Source: Neodiprion pinetum
Taxonomy: Eukaryota; Arthropoda; Insecta; Hymenoptera; Diprionidae
Length of the DNA stretch: 64,000 nt
Direction: 5' to 3'
Assembly (NCBI RefSeq): GCF_021155775.2
Contig: NC_060236.1
Coordinates: 24,628,238 to 24,692,237 of the forward strand
Within the stretch, counting starts at the first letter, position 1. Each line of letters begins with the position of its first letter. The notes below the pieces were generated by a model. It was not told the origin of the DNA. It worked only from the letters and a program-made list of their open reading frames with translations, and did not search any database. Made by a program: the position numbers and the translations under genes. Below are positions 1 to 11,702 of this stretch, piece by piece.

Positions 1-540
1 CAATAGAAGAAGAGAATACCGGAGGAAAGAATTGGGAAAGTAGCTAATTAATGATTTAATTATAAGGGAGAGTTTTGTGGTCAGCATACGCATTCGGCGG
101 GGTTAAAACCCTCGGGAAAACTGGACGGTCGCTATCCCCACAGATAATTGAGAATGCTCCGGATAAGTCTTACGGGGTAGCCGACGGGTCCAGGGGTTAG
201 CTAACCATGATATATCACCGGGCGCATATGAGTGACCTTTGTCCGTCGATCCCGTGGGATCGTAAAACGGGATGCAGGAGGCCTTTCCCTATATTGTACG
301 AATAACAAGGGAAAAATGGTACTTCCTACATCGTCGATAATTAACGAGGAGGGTTGGGAAAAGGTAATTTTTTAAAGACAATTTCTTTTTTTTTTTTCTC
401 CCGTACAGAAAAGATGAACGTGAAAAATTAAATTTATACTTTAACACGGGTAGATTTAGTTTTTGTCTTTTATTTTTTGGACTTTCGTTTAAAAGTATCA
501 CAATTCGTAGCTGTGATTTACTGATTTTTTAAAAACTTAC
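1..540. other. Non-coding, nothing recognised
   Basis: The first 280 bases are moderately GC-rich with no repeat partner elsewhere in the window. The rest is AT-rich. I see no gene, RNA or repeat. Confidence 0.5.
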
Positions 541-544
541 TTAC

Positions 545-591
545 TGCGCGGTATTGATGCTTGAAAGTTTGTCCAATTCGTGAGACATTTC
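545..591 (-). CDS. Candidate 47-bp exon
   Basis: On the minus strand a long pyrimidine run ends in TTTTTTTCACCTTAG at 592-606. After it come 47 bases and then GCGCA/GTAAGTAAG, a strong donor at 544. All three frames are open, so the splice signals show the exon but not its frame. Frame 1 reads EMSHELDKLSSINTAQ. No neighbouring exon can be joined with confidence. It is one of the best acceptor-donor pairs in the window, but at 47 bp it could be a decoy or a non-coding exon. Confidence 0.35.
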
Positions 592-2995
592 CTAAGGTGA
601 AAAAAAGGGAATGAAAATTATAAGAAATGAAAAGAGATACAATTAGGTTTAGGTTTATAGGATATGTTTTTTTTTCGCGGTCAGAGTCGTGTGAAAATTC
701 TCGACTCGTACTTGAGCTTGAATCATCCGCGGGACGCGAGATGGGAAATCGTAGTTAGCATTAACAGGTTTCTTACGCAGCTATAAAGTAATAATAAATT
801 ATAAGACTTTGAAACAGGAGTAGAGGAAGAGGAAGAGAAAGAGGCAGACGAAGAAGATGCGGATATGAAAGCGAGATATTAATATCAAAAGGGAAGCCCA
901 GCAGACTCGAGTATCTCTCTTCTCAACTGAAATCTTATATTAATTAATTTAACGGAATAATGAATTGCTTTCCCAATTAAAAGTTCTGTAATTTGTTTAA
1001 GACCCCAGCCCTTTACTTCTCTGGCTTATCGTTAGCCGACTGATAAAATATTTCATCAAACTCTCGATGAATTTGTAATCTTCATTCAAGAGAGAACGGT
1101 GAAAGAAAAAAATACATACACGTTACGACATTCTGCTCGGAAAATTGTACGTTTAGTGTTTACATGAAAATTTCGTGACGCGCGATAGAAAAAATATTAT
1201 GTTTAAAACAATTGCAAAATTGATGGTAGGCTTTTTTTCTTTGTTTCGGAACAAGATGGTACGATTAATACAAATTATTCTATCATCAGTGACATCTCGA
1301 TTAGCACCATTCAACGATTCCGTGGCTCTTAAGTTGAAGATTCTTTTTAAATTCTGAATTTTTCGATCGTTGTTTGAGAAGCGTTTTAATTTATTGCCTA
1401 ACCTCTGTGCGAATATCACGATTCGGTGAAGCTTCTTACATTATCGTAATATTAGCACAGCTACGAGCGAAGGATATGGAAAAATGACGGACCAAACACG
1501 AAGATATGAATTTGAATGCAATTCAGGAATCCATGATTGCAATCATGTTACGTATTATCTACTAGAATGTTTACTATTTAATTTCGAATGACGCGCAGCA
1601 TCGAATCTATACGTACGTATCAATATGCAACGAATTTCATTAATGGGTGCCACGTTCATGCGTAATACTGGTATTTAATTATAACCAAGCCAGTTTAGTT
1701 CATTAATTATTTGCGAATTCTCACGAACGTTATGTAAATTTCAACGCTACTCGATTTACGCGCAAATCGGACGTTATAATTATATTCCAACATTTTACTT
1801 GTTGTATTCGAAGCCTCGCTGACAGGAATTATAATAAAAATGTTTCTCGGCCTTTCTTTCCTAATCATTGAATAAAAATATTTCATTATCGATCGTGAAA
1901 TTTATTCCACGAAAGTAATTATTTTTAAACCTATGCAGAGCATTCGTGAGACTTTATTCTCACAAGCCGAAACACTTCTGAATATCTTCGGTTAGACGTT
2001 CGAATTAAAATAATTGGGCTTCTGTGAAAAGTTGACCTGAATTTTGTCAGTTATAAAAAAAAAAAAAAAAAGAAAACAAAAAACAAGAAGAAATGTACGA
2101 AACCTTGGGCGAGAATAGTATTCATCAATTCTGATGCTAATTGAATTCATGATGTACGTGGCGCTGTTTAAAAAACTGTTTGATTCAAGTGAAAATTTCT
2201 TTATTTCTCAGAAGAAAAACTTCTACTAGGTCTTCAATACTAACGGAATGAAACGAGGTATGATTTTTAAAGCTGCAACTCAATAAAACCTGTTTGCAAA
2301 TGGCTAAAAATTGAACAAATTAGTTTACATTGTGGATCATAATACTTATAATATAAGATAAAGATTATATTTGGAAGTGATTTGGCGCGGAAAATGTTGA
2401 AGCAAATCGTGTAAGTAAGAATCGTGTGTGTATATACATATATATATATATATATATACAATATGTGCAGTAGGTACACAGAGAGTTTTCCACGTTTAGC
2501 TTAAACGTTTATTTTCATACTTGGTTTCTCTCAATGCTTTCTTAATTCGCAATTCCATCAGAGTTTCCCGTTTCCGTGTACCTTAGATTTGAACCGCACG
2601 CGTCCGACGTCGACGTCGACGGCGAATGTAAAACAGCACTCCAAGTAACCAGCTACCGCTGCATTCGAGAGGAAATATAATATCCAACTCGTACACACTC
2701 AGCGGCAGCAGTAAACTGAATATTTTGCATCACGAGTCGGTATATTGCAGCTCTCAATTTGATGTCACGAAATTGCAGAAACGGGCGACACGCGATGCAG
2801 ACCATCAAAGAACAGAGAACCTTATCTTTAATATATATATATATATGTATATATACACGGTATAAGCGCTGTTTCTGCGTTTCTGAAAATTATCCCACTC
2901 TCGCGATAACAACTCGATACCGTGTCAATTTCACCTTCATTTCCGGCCGTCGTGACGTGCGAATGCGAATACGTATCGTGTCGGCTGCATCCGTC
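592..2995. other. AT-rich DNA without a gene
   Basis: Contains an A run at about 2047, a TA run at 2430-2460 and a GACGTCGACGTCGACG stretch near 2608. On minus an open frame without ATG (contains FAVDVDVGRVRFKSK) ends at a donor, TCTAAG/GTACAC, near 2582. No acceptor fits, so I do not call it an exon. Confidence 0.5.
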
Positions 2996-3766
2996 CTTAG
3001 GGAAAATTTCATTTGTTAAAGTTAATAGGAAATTCTAGTGAAATTGTTAGCTGTAGTTACGATAATGGTTCAAACGTTGCTGGAATTATCACGAAATCTT
3101 GTACAAGTAATCATTTGGTGCAATTGTTTGACGTGTGTGGGACTAAACAAGGTTTTAACCTCGATTTATTGTTACCTGGACTTGTAAGTTCAAAAAAATA
3201 CATTAACTGAAAAACTAAAACTATGAAACTTAAAGTAAATCTGAACGCGTCGACCGATTTACGAAAATTTTGTTGTGGTTGTAAATAGAAGAAGAATAGA
3301 AATATGAATTTTTTAATCCAGAATTTCGACTTTAAAGGTCGCGTTTTGATTTCAAGTTTACAAGAAACGTTTCGCGTAATGTAAATAAAATCTTGGAGAA
3401 TGTCTGATACACAAGAATTAATCTCCGAATCACAATATCAGGAGGAAATCGTCTCGAACATTCTTTAATAGTAATTGTTTTCAGTCTCCCAGCGACTTTT
3501 TTGTCCGTGATTGTTGAACATGAGATCAAATATTCGTTCTTCTATTTTCTGGAAAAAAAGTTTTCGAAAATCGTTCAACACGTTTGGCTTTTATTCACGT
3601 TTCAAATCGGTCCCGTTATTTCTTGGGCCCACCCGGTATACTGGATATTCTATTCACAATAACAAAACTGTAAATTTTTATTTTGTACTTAGAATTGTGT
3701 ACGGTATATTCTCCAAAAAATTATACTAGTTAAGGACTGCACGGTAACCAGAATTAGAAGCTCCTC
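2996..3766 (+). mobile_element. MITE family A, degraded and interrupted copy
   Basis: The left part (2996 to about 3190) keeps words of the family's left half (AAAATTTCATTTGTTA, CTAAACAAGG). The right part (about 3640 to 3766) keeps the right half (ATTTTGTACTTAGAA, TTAAGGACTG). Some 450 bp of other sequence lie between. So an old copy seems to have been split by an insertion, or diverged in the middle. Confidence 0.5.
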
Positions 3767-3875
3767 TCGTTGCATCCTCGAGTCTGCGCTGATTCCTCGC
3801 CCCTTTTCTTCTCTTCGCGACCCGTTCCCTTCCCTTCCGTTCCGTCGTTTAAACTTTCGAAAATTGTTGTTTCAG

Positions 3876-4172
3876 GGCGCAACACAAAGCGCTGATTGCC
3901 TCCCGGAGAGGATGGCGGATAGACTCGTCGCTCGAGTGAAACCGAATCAACAACACCGACTACAAACTCATCCTCGGTGATGTACCTATAGAAACCAACA
4001 CCACCGTAGTGCAGAGCTCAAACTTTACACCAAAGTACAAACTGCTAGGCGCAGACTAATCTACCCGAAGGAAATCACTTTGCATTCAGCAGACACTGCA
4101 CCGGCACAGGAATATGACGAGGGAACCACCTTCGACTCGTCATCCATGCCGTCCTGCTGCTGCTGCTGCAGG
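3876..4172 (+). CDS. Candidate exon with strong polypyrimidine acceptor
   Basis: A pyrimidine-rich stretch from about 3790 ends in TTGTTGTTTCAG at 3875. One frame (one base, then 20 codons: AQHKALIASRRGWRIDSSLE, TGA at 3937-3939) would make this the end of a coding region. A donor GCAGG/GTGAGA lies at 4173, so the unit could instead be a 297-bp internal or 5' exon. An ATG at 4146 would then begin MPSCCCCCR, a run of five cysteines from a CTG/TGC repeat just before the donor. Which reading is right cannot be told from the sequence. Confidence 0.3.
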
Positions 4173-5398
4173 GTGAGAATTATCACCTAAAAATATTACA
4201 CAATGATTTGATTTTATTAGCGGAATGAAAGTGTAGCAACATATTTTTCGGAGTCAAATTACACGGGGTGTAATCATTGGCTGATGACAATTGTCGCTGT
4301 GATCATACCAAAGTCAGAATTTCATGGAAATGTTTCCAAGATTATTGCTTTCCAATTTAAACCTGATCGCGACATTGACGTGGAAAGTTCACCAAGTGTA
4401 CTTCACTGAGTTTCTTCATTCTGTGATTTGTTGTACCTGTAACTTATAGTACGTCACGAAACACTGCACGCGAATTTTTTTACTCAATAATGTGATCGTT
4501 TAATGGCTGAAACTACTTCTAAAGATTTTCCGTAAAACCAACTGGACGTTGATCGTTATCATCATTCGGTAATATCGTGCGGAAGATTGCTTTCACCCTC
4601 AGAGGTTGCATCGCATATTTTTTGGAAGTAAACTTCAAGCATTATTCTTATACCTTGATCGGACGAATCGGCACTCGAAACAAAACACATGTCCAGTGTT
4701 CTTTTTAACGAACTGCAATAATTCACGGGATTGAAACAATCGTTGCGGTATACCTTGGTATACCTTTCCTTGTAAGAACTGTTACATGATGAAATTTCGT
4801 TGATATTTTACCCGCAAATTTCTATCAACTGAACCTTTTTTCGCTACGAGGCAACCTGAAATAGTCTATAGTAATTTTCTTGAAATTATTTCCGCAAACA
4901 TGCACATCTTCAGATCGATTCTAGTGACTGTAGCGTAGAACCATTTGCAAAGAAATTTGTAAGCGAAAATAGCGACGAAACTCGGCCCTTTTGCTCTTCA
5001 ATTTTTGGTTCTCGGTTGGATTTGTGTCCCTCCAGTATACGTGTATAGCGAGTCGACTCGTAGACCGCGAGCCAGTGTAAGAAGAATTTTCGAGAATCGT
5101 GGTAAAGTTAGAATTGCTTGGTACGATAAATTGTCCCTCGAGTCGTAGACAGTTATAAAAGCCGTATGAGAAAACTGTCTCGCGAAGCTAGCGTATGCCG
5201 AGGAATTACAGGGACAATATCGGAGGCGGGTAGTCGGAAAAAGAAGCAGTCAGGGACGCCTGGCTGGTGTCAGATTGACCTCCAGGGAGTGTTCGGCGCT
5301 CTGGAAGGTCTCCTACGAGTCCACGCTCCGCGTCCTGCATCAGGATCCGTGCACGCGGTGGCTTCTTCGTCACTTTGTGCAGGAACTCGTTGTTGTAC
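4173..5398. other. Non-coding stretch
   Basis: AT-rich up to about 5150, then GC-richer into the exon candidate at 5399-5589. No repeats seen. Confidence 0.5.
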
Positions 5399-5589
5399 CC
5401 TCAGGAAACGGCGTCGCCGGAACAGCGCCACCCCCCAAATGGCTCCAGGGAGCGCATTGATCTGCCTCGTCGGTCGGCCGAGCAACAGTTGGTTTTTGCC
5501 GGGAGTCTGGAGTCTTCGTTGCCCAGACCGTCCGGATCGTTGCAGCAGCGAAATGGCGCGACAAGGCGTCTAAATCTACGCCGGGGGTG
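5399..5589 (-). CDS. Candidate GC-rich exon, frame uncertain
   Basis: The minus strand has a strong acceptor, TTTCTTTGTTCTCAG at 5590-5604, followed by GC-rich sequence up to a donor CCTGAGG/GTACAA at 5398. The frame starting at the second exon base is open from acceptor to donor for 63 codons (starts TPGVDLDALSRHF, ends VPATPFPE). The frame starting at the first exon base is also open, for 62 codons to a TGA at 5401-5403. The plus strand carries open frames as well, including one ending at about 5460 that contains YESTLRVLHQDPCTRWLLRH. The stop-poor, GC-rich character suggests a real exon, but strand and frame cannot be settled by eye. No family recognised. Confidence 0.35.
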
Positions 5590-5991
5590 CTGAGAACAAA
5601 GAAACGTTAGCGCGACGAGTCGAAGAGATCAGAGGGTGAAAGGTGGGCTTCTTTTTTCCACCCGGTTCGCGGAAAGAGAGAAGGAGAGAGAGAGGGAGAG
5701 TTAGCCATGAAAAATGCAAAATGCAAAATGTTCTATCGAGTGGGAGGCTGGAGTAGAAATGGTTTTCAGAACGGCGAGGAAGCACCGGAATATTTTAAAA
5801 CTAATTGTAAGTTCGAATCGAAAGCAAACTCCCTAACTATTTAAATCTAAGCTAAGTTAGTCTCTGCTCTATGGGTTTCTACGTTTTTCGTCATTTTCTT
5901 TTTTACCACAATTCACTATGATGCGATATTGCCGACGCACCGGGTCATTTCAATGTTACATTTGTCGGCAGATTGACATAATTGGGAGATA

Positions 5992-6187
5992 CGCCTGCAC
6001 TTATGCAATTCAGGTTACATCTTGACCGATCGTCATTTGACTCGTGGTCCACGATGGGATAGATTGGAGAGAAGTTGGCATCAATCGTGAACGCTGAGAC
6101 AAACGACGATCGGTGAAATGTAATCGGGGTTGCCAATATTCAGGCGGATGTTGATTGAATTTACATTGAATTGCATAAGTGCAGGCG
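5992..6187. mobile_element. Fold-back element of about 196 bp
   Basis: CGCCTGCACTTATGCAATTC at 5992 and GAATTGCATAAGTGCAGGCG at 6168-6187 are perfect inverse copies (21 bp in all). Inside, TTGACCGATCGTCATTTG pairs with CAAACGACGATCGGTGAA, and further in GTCCACGATGGGAT pairs loosely with TTCACGATTGATG. A transcript would form a long imperfect hairpin. It is most simply a small inverted-repeat transposon. Confidence 0.6.
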
Positions 6188-6189
6188 AA

Positions 6190-6890
6190 GGTGGGGATCA
6201 AAATCCCGAAAAATAAAAAAGTCGATGAGTCGAGAACCCGAAATTTTCGAGATACGAATTTTAAAACAACGAATGATCGGCGTACCGAAAGTTCCAAAAT
6301 TAAAAATTGAGAGCGGCTAATACTTCGAACTGCCGCAAACCCAAAAAAATTTGTTGTTGATCAAAGTTCAGAAGGAACAAAATTACGATACGCAAAATGT
6401 TGAAGGACCAGAAAGCCGAAAGGCCGCGATAGGGTTGTCATAGTTGTGTAGACTTATACCAGATGGCACTAGACGTGTGCTGTTGCAGAGAATACGTGTA
6501 TTTTCGACGTCATCCAACCGGATACTGGGCATTTCGGCCATCCCATCTTTAGCGGGTTTCGGGATTTTGATCTTTCGAGTCTTTGCTCAGTCGTTATTGA
6601 TAAATTCGGATTCACAGATTTTCGACAAGAGCAAGAGTCTGACCTTTGAAGATTCCACTGTTTGACTGTTTGGTATTTTCGCAATTTAATATTATACCCT
6701 TCAAATTCTTGGCTATCTCAAAGAAAAAAAAAAAAATGCTGATGGTATAAATTTATCTATACATTTCTGCGTTCTCAATTTTTATTTTTGTACAAGTCAT
6801 CTTTTCGTATTTACAATGTTTCCAAGTTATCAAGTGTCGGTAGTTTGACTTTTTGATTTTGTCCCGTCGACTTTTTCGTCTTTAGCATTT
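6190..6890. repeat. TTCGAA/CCGAAA-rich patchwork repeat
   Basis: About 700 bp in the same style as the elements at 31328 and 12906: many short words such as CCCGAAA, CCGAAAG and TTCGAGA. AAAAAGTCGATGAG near 6220 and, inverted, CCGTCGACTTTTTCG near 6870 suggest terminal inverted repeats, but they are short. It directly follows the fold-back at 5992-6187. Confidence 0.4.
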
Positions 6891-7496
6891 TTGTATCCAA
6901 CCCGCAGGCGGATTCACCGTGTGTCGAATTATATCCGTGTAACATTTTCGCGAAATGATATGACACAATAAGTCCAAATCCAAACTGATCTTGATGTCGT
7001 ATCCCATCAGTAGCTCAATAATCGGAAATTCCAGCAAGTCAAAATGTCCAATCTTTGCAGATTTCAACTCTTCGATGTTTGAAACTTTCTAAAACTAGCT
7101 GATCGCGATTCTCGGCGAGAATGAAGATCGTGTAGAGGAGGGGAGTGAGAAATAGAGGCAGTGTAACATATTGGGAAAATTCTCCGGGTCGGTAAAATGG
7201 ACCGGGGGTAAGTCTTAAGCTCGTGAATGAACCTGTCCGGATCGAGGGTCCTATGACAAAGATCCCATAGCTGAATGGAGACGTGTTATCATCGCGGTCC
7301 GTCATCAAACCCTTGAGAAAAAGAGTAACGGGGCTGCAGGACGGAAAGAAGAACGCTGGATGAGGAGGAAAAATGCTCAGTTGTGGTCTTGAGTGGTTTG
7401 CAGTGAGCCGCCATAAAATTGAAAATCTTTTGGATGCCTTTTCCCATTTTTTTTTTTTGTCTCTTTTGCATCGCAACACAAATGTCGAATTCTTAC

Positions 7497-7526
7497 TTTG
7501 CACTCCGGAAGTATTTACATTTTTTA
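7497..7526 (-). CDS. Candidate 30-bp microexon
   Basis: The minus strand reads TTTTCGGTTGCAG, then 30 bases, then GCAAA/GTAAGAAT. Both splice signals are good, and 30 bp keeps the frame. Two of the three frames are open (KKCKYFRSAK or KNVNTSGVQ). It sits inside a 189-codon open frame at 7039-7608 that is unusually long for this base composition but has no recognisable content. It could be a microexon or a chance pair of sites. Confidence 0.2.
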
Positions 7527-8069
7527 CTGCAACCGAAAAGTATAGCTCTAGGTTCGAATGAAAGTAAATTTTGTAACCGTTGACACAAAATGTAGCATGC
7601 GTTAACATTCTTTTTTATTATGGTCACTTGTACTGTATTTTCTACTAACTTAGAGGTGATTTTGCAATGGTGGAGCAATCAATCAATGTTCTAGTATTAT
7701 TCAAATGAAAAAGTTGTAGCCAACTTTCGAAACAGATTTAATATCGCGATAACCGAATAATTTAATATCGACAACATAATTACACTAAAAATAAATTATT
7801 ACTTGTGTCATATTTTCTTACAGTTTCAACAATCTTTGAACTATCATACCAACGATACAGATTTCAATAGAATTTCTAAGTAGTCATGACAAATCAAATT
7901 TTTCTTATTGTTGGTGTAGAATTTTAATGCACGTGGATGAAGCTGAAAATAATGAGATTTGCTCGAACCAGATTCGTGTAAGATAATTGCGATCGTACTT
8001 TTGCTTTACTTTACATTATCGTGAACCTTTTTTCATCTTCTCCTTCTTTTTTCTCTTCCTTAACTTCAG

Positions 8070-8116
8070 CTCCGAATTTCCTATTCAAAATGACACGTGG
8101 CCTACACGGAATATAG
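8070..8116 (+). CDS. Candidate 47-bp exon
   Basis: The acceptor TCTTCCTTAACTTCAG at 8069 is very good. A moderate donor, ATATAG/GTACAA, follows 47 bases later at 8117. One frame is open through both (SEFPIQNDTWPTRNI), entering in phase 2 and leaving in phase 1. It is short and has no provable neighbours. Confidence 0.2.
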
Positions 8117-9375
8117 GTACAAATACGCTGTGAGACTTTCACGTACCGTGAAAGCTATTAAACTTCCTTTGGATGGAGATAAATTCAGCACCGTTTCGCT
8201 CCGTTGAATTATTTAAACAAGTCCTGACTTTCCACGCGAACGCCTACAAATCTCTCGGCAATTCTAAATAGGCTCAAGTCTCGACTCACATGTTACGTTA
8301 TACGTACACACATACCGTCCAACGTTGCGAAATATATGGGAAACAAATTTGCTCGGTCGATCCGATTGCTCTTAAGAATATCCTGTTTCCGGTACTATTT
8401 TTCTTTCTTTAACTAATTAAAAAACATGACTGAACGAATTAACGCCATAATTCCTCAAAAATGTTGGTAACTGACACTGAAAACTCGTGTACGAAATTTT
8501 TTTTCAATTTGCTTTTATCTGAAAATATCTTACGGCATATTAAATTATCAATTTGTTCAAACAAGTCTTTCACCTGGAAGGCGCTCAGAAAAACACGCTG
8601 AATTAGAAATTGGAGCTTTGAATATTGCGATTGTGGAATTCAAAATTGACTCATGGAAAATTGTAAATTTCATGAAATTCTTAGAAACTAGCAAAAGTTT
8701 ATAAAATCCGCAAGTAATCTTTCTAAAAGCTACAATTTGGGGTTAAGTCTTTGGACCGATCGAAATCCGTATAACACTCGGAAGTATCTCTGAAATTTTT
8801 ATGGAATCCGTGAAATCCTTTTACAAAAGTTTAAAAATCTCTTTCGCATCATTGTGAAATTATTTCAAATTTCTATCTACCATTGTGATATAAAAGTCTT
8901 TACGCGATAGACTTTTTTCTCAAATGCGATTTTGACGAAACCAGAGTTTGTAACACATTTTTTCACATCGAACGTTGGACGCATTTCCAGTTAAAATTCA
9001 TTTGGTCACAGTTATTCACTCTAGACAGACAAATATGCAGATGTAGGCAGACCATCACGTTTGACCTCATGGAAAAACGTTCTAATCCTCCGACTGCCGG
9101 ACGATATAACGAAAGTCCAATATCGAGGTACATTTCCTCTTTGAAACGAGCCTTTGATTGAATGATTGGAAAATAGGGAAGCTTCGTTAATAACAAACAG
9201 CTAATCCCCTGCCGCTGGACTCGAGTTAATCGCATTTCAGTTCTGATAGCATTTCTTCGACAGGTCCGTCCGCCATTCTCCTTCCTAAATCCCCTGGCGC
9301 GACCCTTTCATCTATTCGAAGTGATCTTACACCCGTGGCATCAAAAGTCAATCACTCTACTGCGACTCTTCAATA

Positions 9376-9805
9376 CACTGAGGAAAATTTCATTTGTTAC
9401 AGAAACTAGAAAAATTGAGTAAAACAGGTATCGTTAAAAAAACTGTTTGAATATTGTTAAAATTGCGAAAAACAAGGTACGCGTAACCATTTTGCGCTAT
9501 CGTCGATCCTTTTTTTTGGTAATTGCAACGCAAAGTCAGTTTGTGAGGTTTACTCTCCTTTTTTAGCTGAACAAAGCTTTAACGTCAATTTATCGTTGCA
9601 CGAGCATTAAATTTTCGCAACAGTTGCAAGAAAACATAGCAACAGTGATCGTATTGAGAAAGAATAGTAACGGATACTAGACTTCCCGGTAACAGCTAGA
9701 AAACTAATTTTCATTTTGTACCTAGAACTATATTTTTCGGTCGGCGTAAAAAATGAAAATAGTCAAGGACAGAGCGGTAATTGGAATTAAAAATTTCTCT
9801 CGGTG
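9376..9805 (+). mobile_element. MITE family A, copy 1
   Basis: A 430-bp non-coding element starting CACTGAGGAAAATTTC and ending TTTCTCTCGGTG, so the ends are imperfect inverted repeats of about 15 bp. TA lies on both sides (9374-9375 and 9806-9807), as expected for a Tc1/mariner-type insertion. It is aligned over its length with copies at 15342 and 32383. No transposase frame. Confidence 0.8.
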
Positions 9806-9925
9806 TAGTTTAATACAGGGTGAAAAATCCATCTCGACTATCGGCCAACGGTATGTGGAATAAGCTATCACGTTGCGAATTCGAGACACGGAGCACCTCC
9901 AGCCACTCCAGTTGAACAAACTTAC

Positions 9926-10054
9926 ATATTCCCATGCCAAGCTGTACACTCGTCAATAATCCGCGAGACTTTTCGCTTTCAGAAGCTCCAACTGGCTGCC
10001 GCACTATCCTTGATCTCTCATCCCTGACTGGAACTAGGTACGAAAATTGGATAC
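9926..10054 (-). CDS. Candidate 129-bp symmetric exon
   Basis: On the minus strand an acceptor ATTTGTATTTTTGTAG at 10055-10070 is followed by 129 bases and a donor GGAATAT/GTAAGT at 9925. One frame is open throughout: two bases completing a codon, then 42 codons (IQFSYLVPVRDERS at the start, LLTSVQLGMGI at the end), then one base. It is phase 1 in and phase 1 out, so the exon could be skipped without changing frame. The other two frames carry stops. It lies directly beside the repeat copy at 9376-9805. The protein is not recognised. It is one of the better exon candidates, but no partner exon is proven. Confidence 0.4.
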
Positions 10055-10265
10055 CTACAAAAATACAAATGTCACGTATCTTACATTCGGCGTAATCGGA
10101 AGAGGATGCAAGTAGAACCTAATCCTATTATGAGGTGTGCAGAGTGCTTTGAAAATATGAACAGAACGCTAGTAGCGTATAAGGAAAATTTTGAATCACG
10201 TTTAGATTTGTATTGTCTAGAATAAGGAGAAAATATTTATTCAAAGTACGGATATACGATTGCAG

Positions 10266-10331
10266 AGTTTTGAAGAATATGGAAGCTGGTCGAATGAAAC
10301 AAGCGTTCAAGACGTGCTTGGATATTATTTT
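10266..10331 (+). CDS. Candidate 66-bp exon
   Basis: The 22 codons SFEEYGSWSNET... to GYYF run in phase 0 from an ATTGCAG acceptor with a poor pyrimidine tract to a good donor, TTTT/GTAAGTAAC, at 10332. The frame is open upstream for 16 more codons. The opposite strand also has an 81-codon frame here. Weak overall. Confidence 0.18.
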
Positions 10332-10843
10332 GTAAGTAACCATGATCATTTTTGAGAAAAAAACACTGTGCATTTTATTTAATAAATATCAGACGGTGAA
10401 TGATGTGCGGAGGAAAATTCTTGAATTCAGTATACAATGAATCAAATTTTCGACTTTACATTTTTATTCCTATCCTGGAATGCTCGTCCTTGTTTTCACG
10501 ACGGGCGTGTTGAAGAAATCGATAAAATCAAAGAAAGGTCTACGATCATAAAAATTGTCCAAGATCGTGGCTTTCACCAGCTAAACGAAAACTATCGTGA
10601 AATTCATATTTTAAGTTGCGTAACCCCGCTTGGAACGCATCCGCCCTCGACGCGGAGGCCAAATTTCAGGGAAGAGGGGTTCTGATCACCCTGCCTGGAT
10701 CAGAATGTCTTCCCTGCTGAGATATTCGTCGGGTGAAGGCGATTATTAAAAACAATGAAATTTCATGTGGGTAATAACCCGGGCTAGGCACCGCGTTGGG
10801 GGACAATTACATAGCGCCCCAACTTCTCCGGAGAAATAAGAGA

Positions 10844-10881
<38 letters not shown>

Positions 10882-10985
10882 GGAAAGCGAAGGGTGGCTG
10901 TGCGCCCTCCTCCCCACGGATATGAAATAGGCTTGGAAAAGCTCCGGTATAGGTATACGTATACAAAAGAATTGTTGTCTTGCAG

Positions 10986-11075
10986 GATATTAGCACGTTA
11001 TTGGCGAGACTTATCGGCGTTATTGGACTTCACACTGGCCGAATTACTATCGCCTTTACACGCGAATAATAATAG
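10986..11075 (+). CDS. Candidate 90-bp symmetric exon
   Basis: The acceptor TTGTTGTCTTGCAG at 10985 and the donor AATAG/GTAGGT at 11076 are both good. One frame is open throughout (ILARYWRDLSALLDF... to HANNNR), phase 2 in and phase 2 out. It follows a GA microsatellite at 10846-10876. No homologue recognised. Confidence 0.25.
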
Positions 11076-11702
11076 GTAGGTACACGTTGCTATTTTTATA
11101 AATAAACTATTTTTATAAATGTCAGGAGTAAAGATAGCAAATTTATTGCGAGTTGTAATTTTGCTCAATTGAACTGCCGAGGCATTCCGTAAACATTAAC
11201 GATACCTTACGTTTGTTCATTAACTAATAAATCGATTCGTGGAGTATAATTGTATAAATAAGATTGGAGGTATTAATTATTTTAAATCACTCATTCGTCC
11301 GTCCGTTCATTCGTAAAATTAAAATACGCCATTTAGACAAAGAATACTCAGGGAAAATGATTTTTGTGACAATGTTTTTTTAACAAGTCTTCTTCTTCAA
11401 ACAACAACAGTTTATTCGATGTTCTCCTTTTTCTTTGTTTTACTTAACTTTTATTTCCGTCTATCGTTGTCGAAGTCGGTTCCGCGGTTTTCGTTACACA
11501 AATTTCGTTTCCGAGGATGCCTTTTCACTGCTCGTTCTTATAAACTCTGTAAATTTCTCAATTTTTGACTTCTTTTAAATGAAAATTTGACTCGAACGCA
11601 TCGATTGAAGTAAAAGGTACGTTGTAAACTTGTCGAAGAATAAATTAAATCGAGGACTACGAGGTATTAGGTCACCGTTGTTCCTTCGACGTATTCTTCC
11701 AG

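Larger units (their letters stand above)
6891..9375. other. Non-coding stretch with two small exon candidates
   Basis: Apart from 7497-7526 and 8070-8116, nothing is recognised. A 189-codon open frame at 7039-7608 (-) is the longest unexplained frame in the left half but shows no domain. 8590-8890 has loosely repeated ATCCGTGAAAT-like words. Confidence 0.45.

Noticed and set aside
2600..2625. GACGTCGACGTCGACG as a regulatory palindrome
   Set aside because: A short self-complementary run of CpG words; no context supports a function.
9983..10037. Plus-strand exon with acceptor CGCTTTCAG and donor ACTAG/GTACGA
   Set aside because: It lies inside the better supported minus-strand candidate 9926-10054; both cannot be coding.
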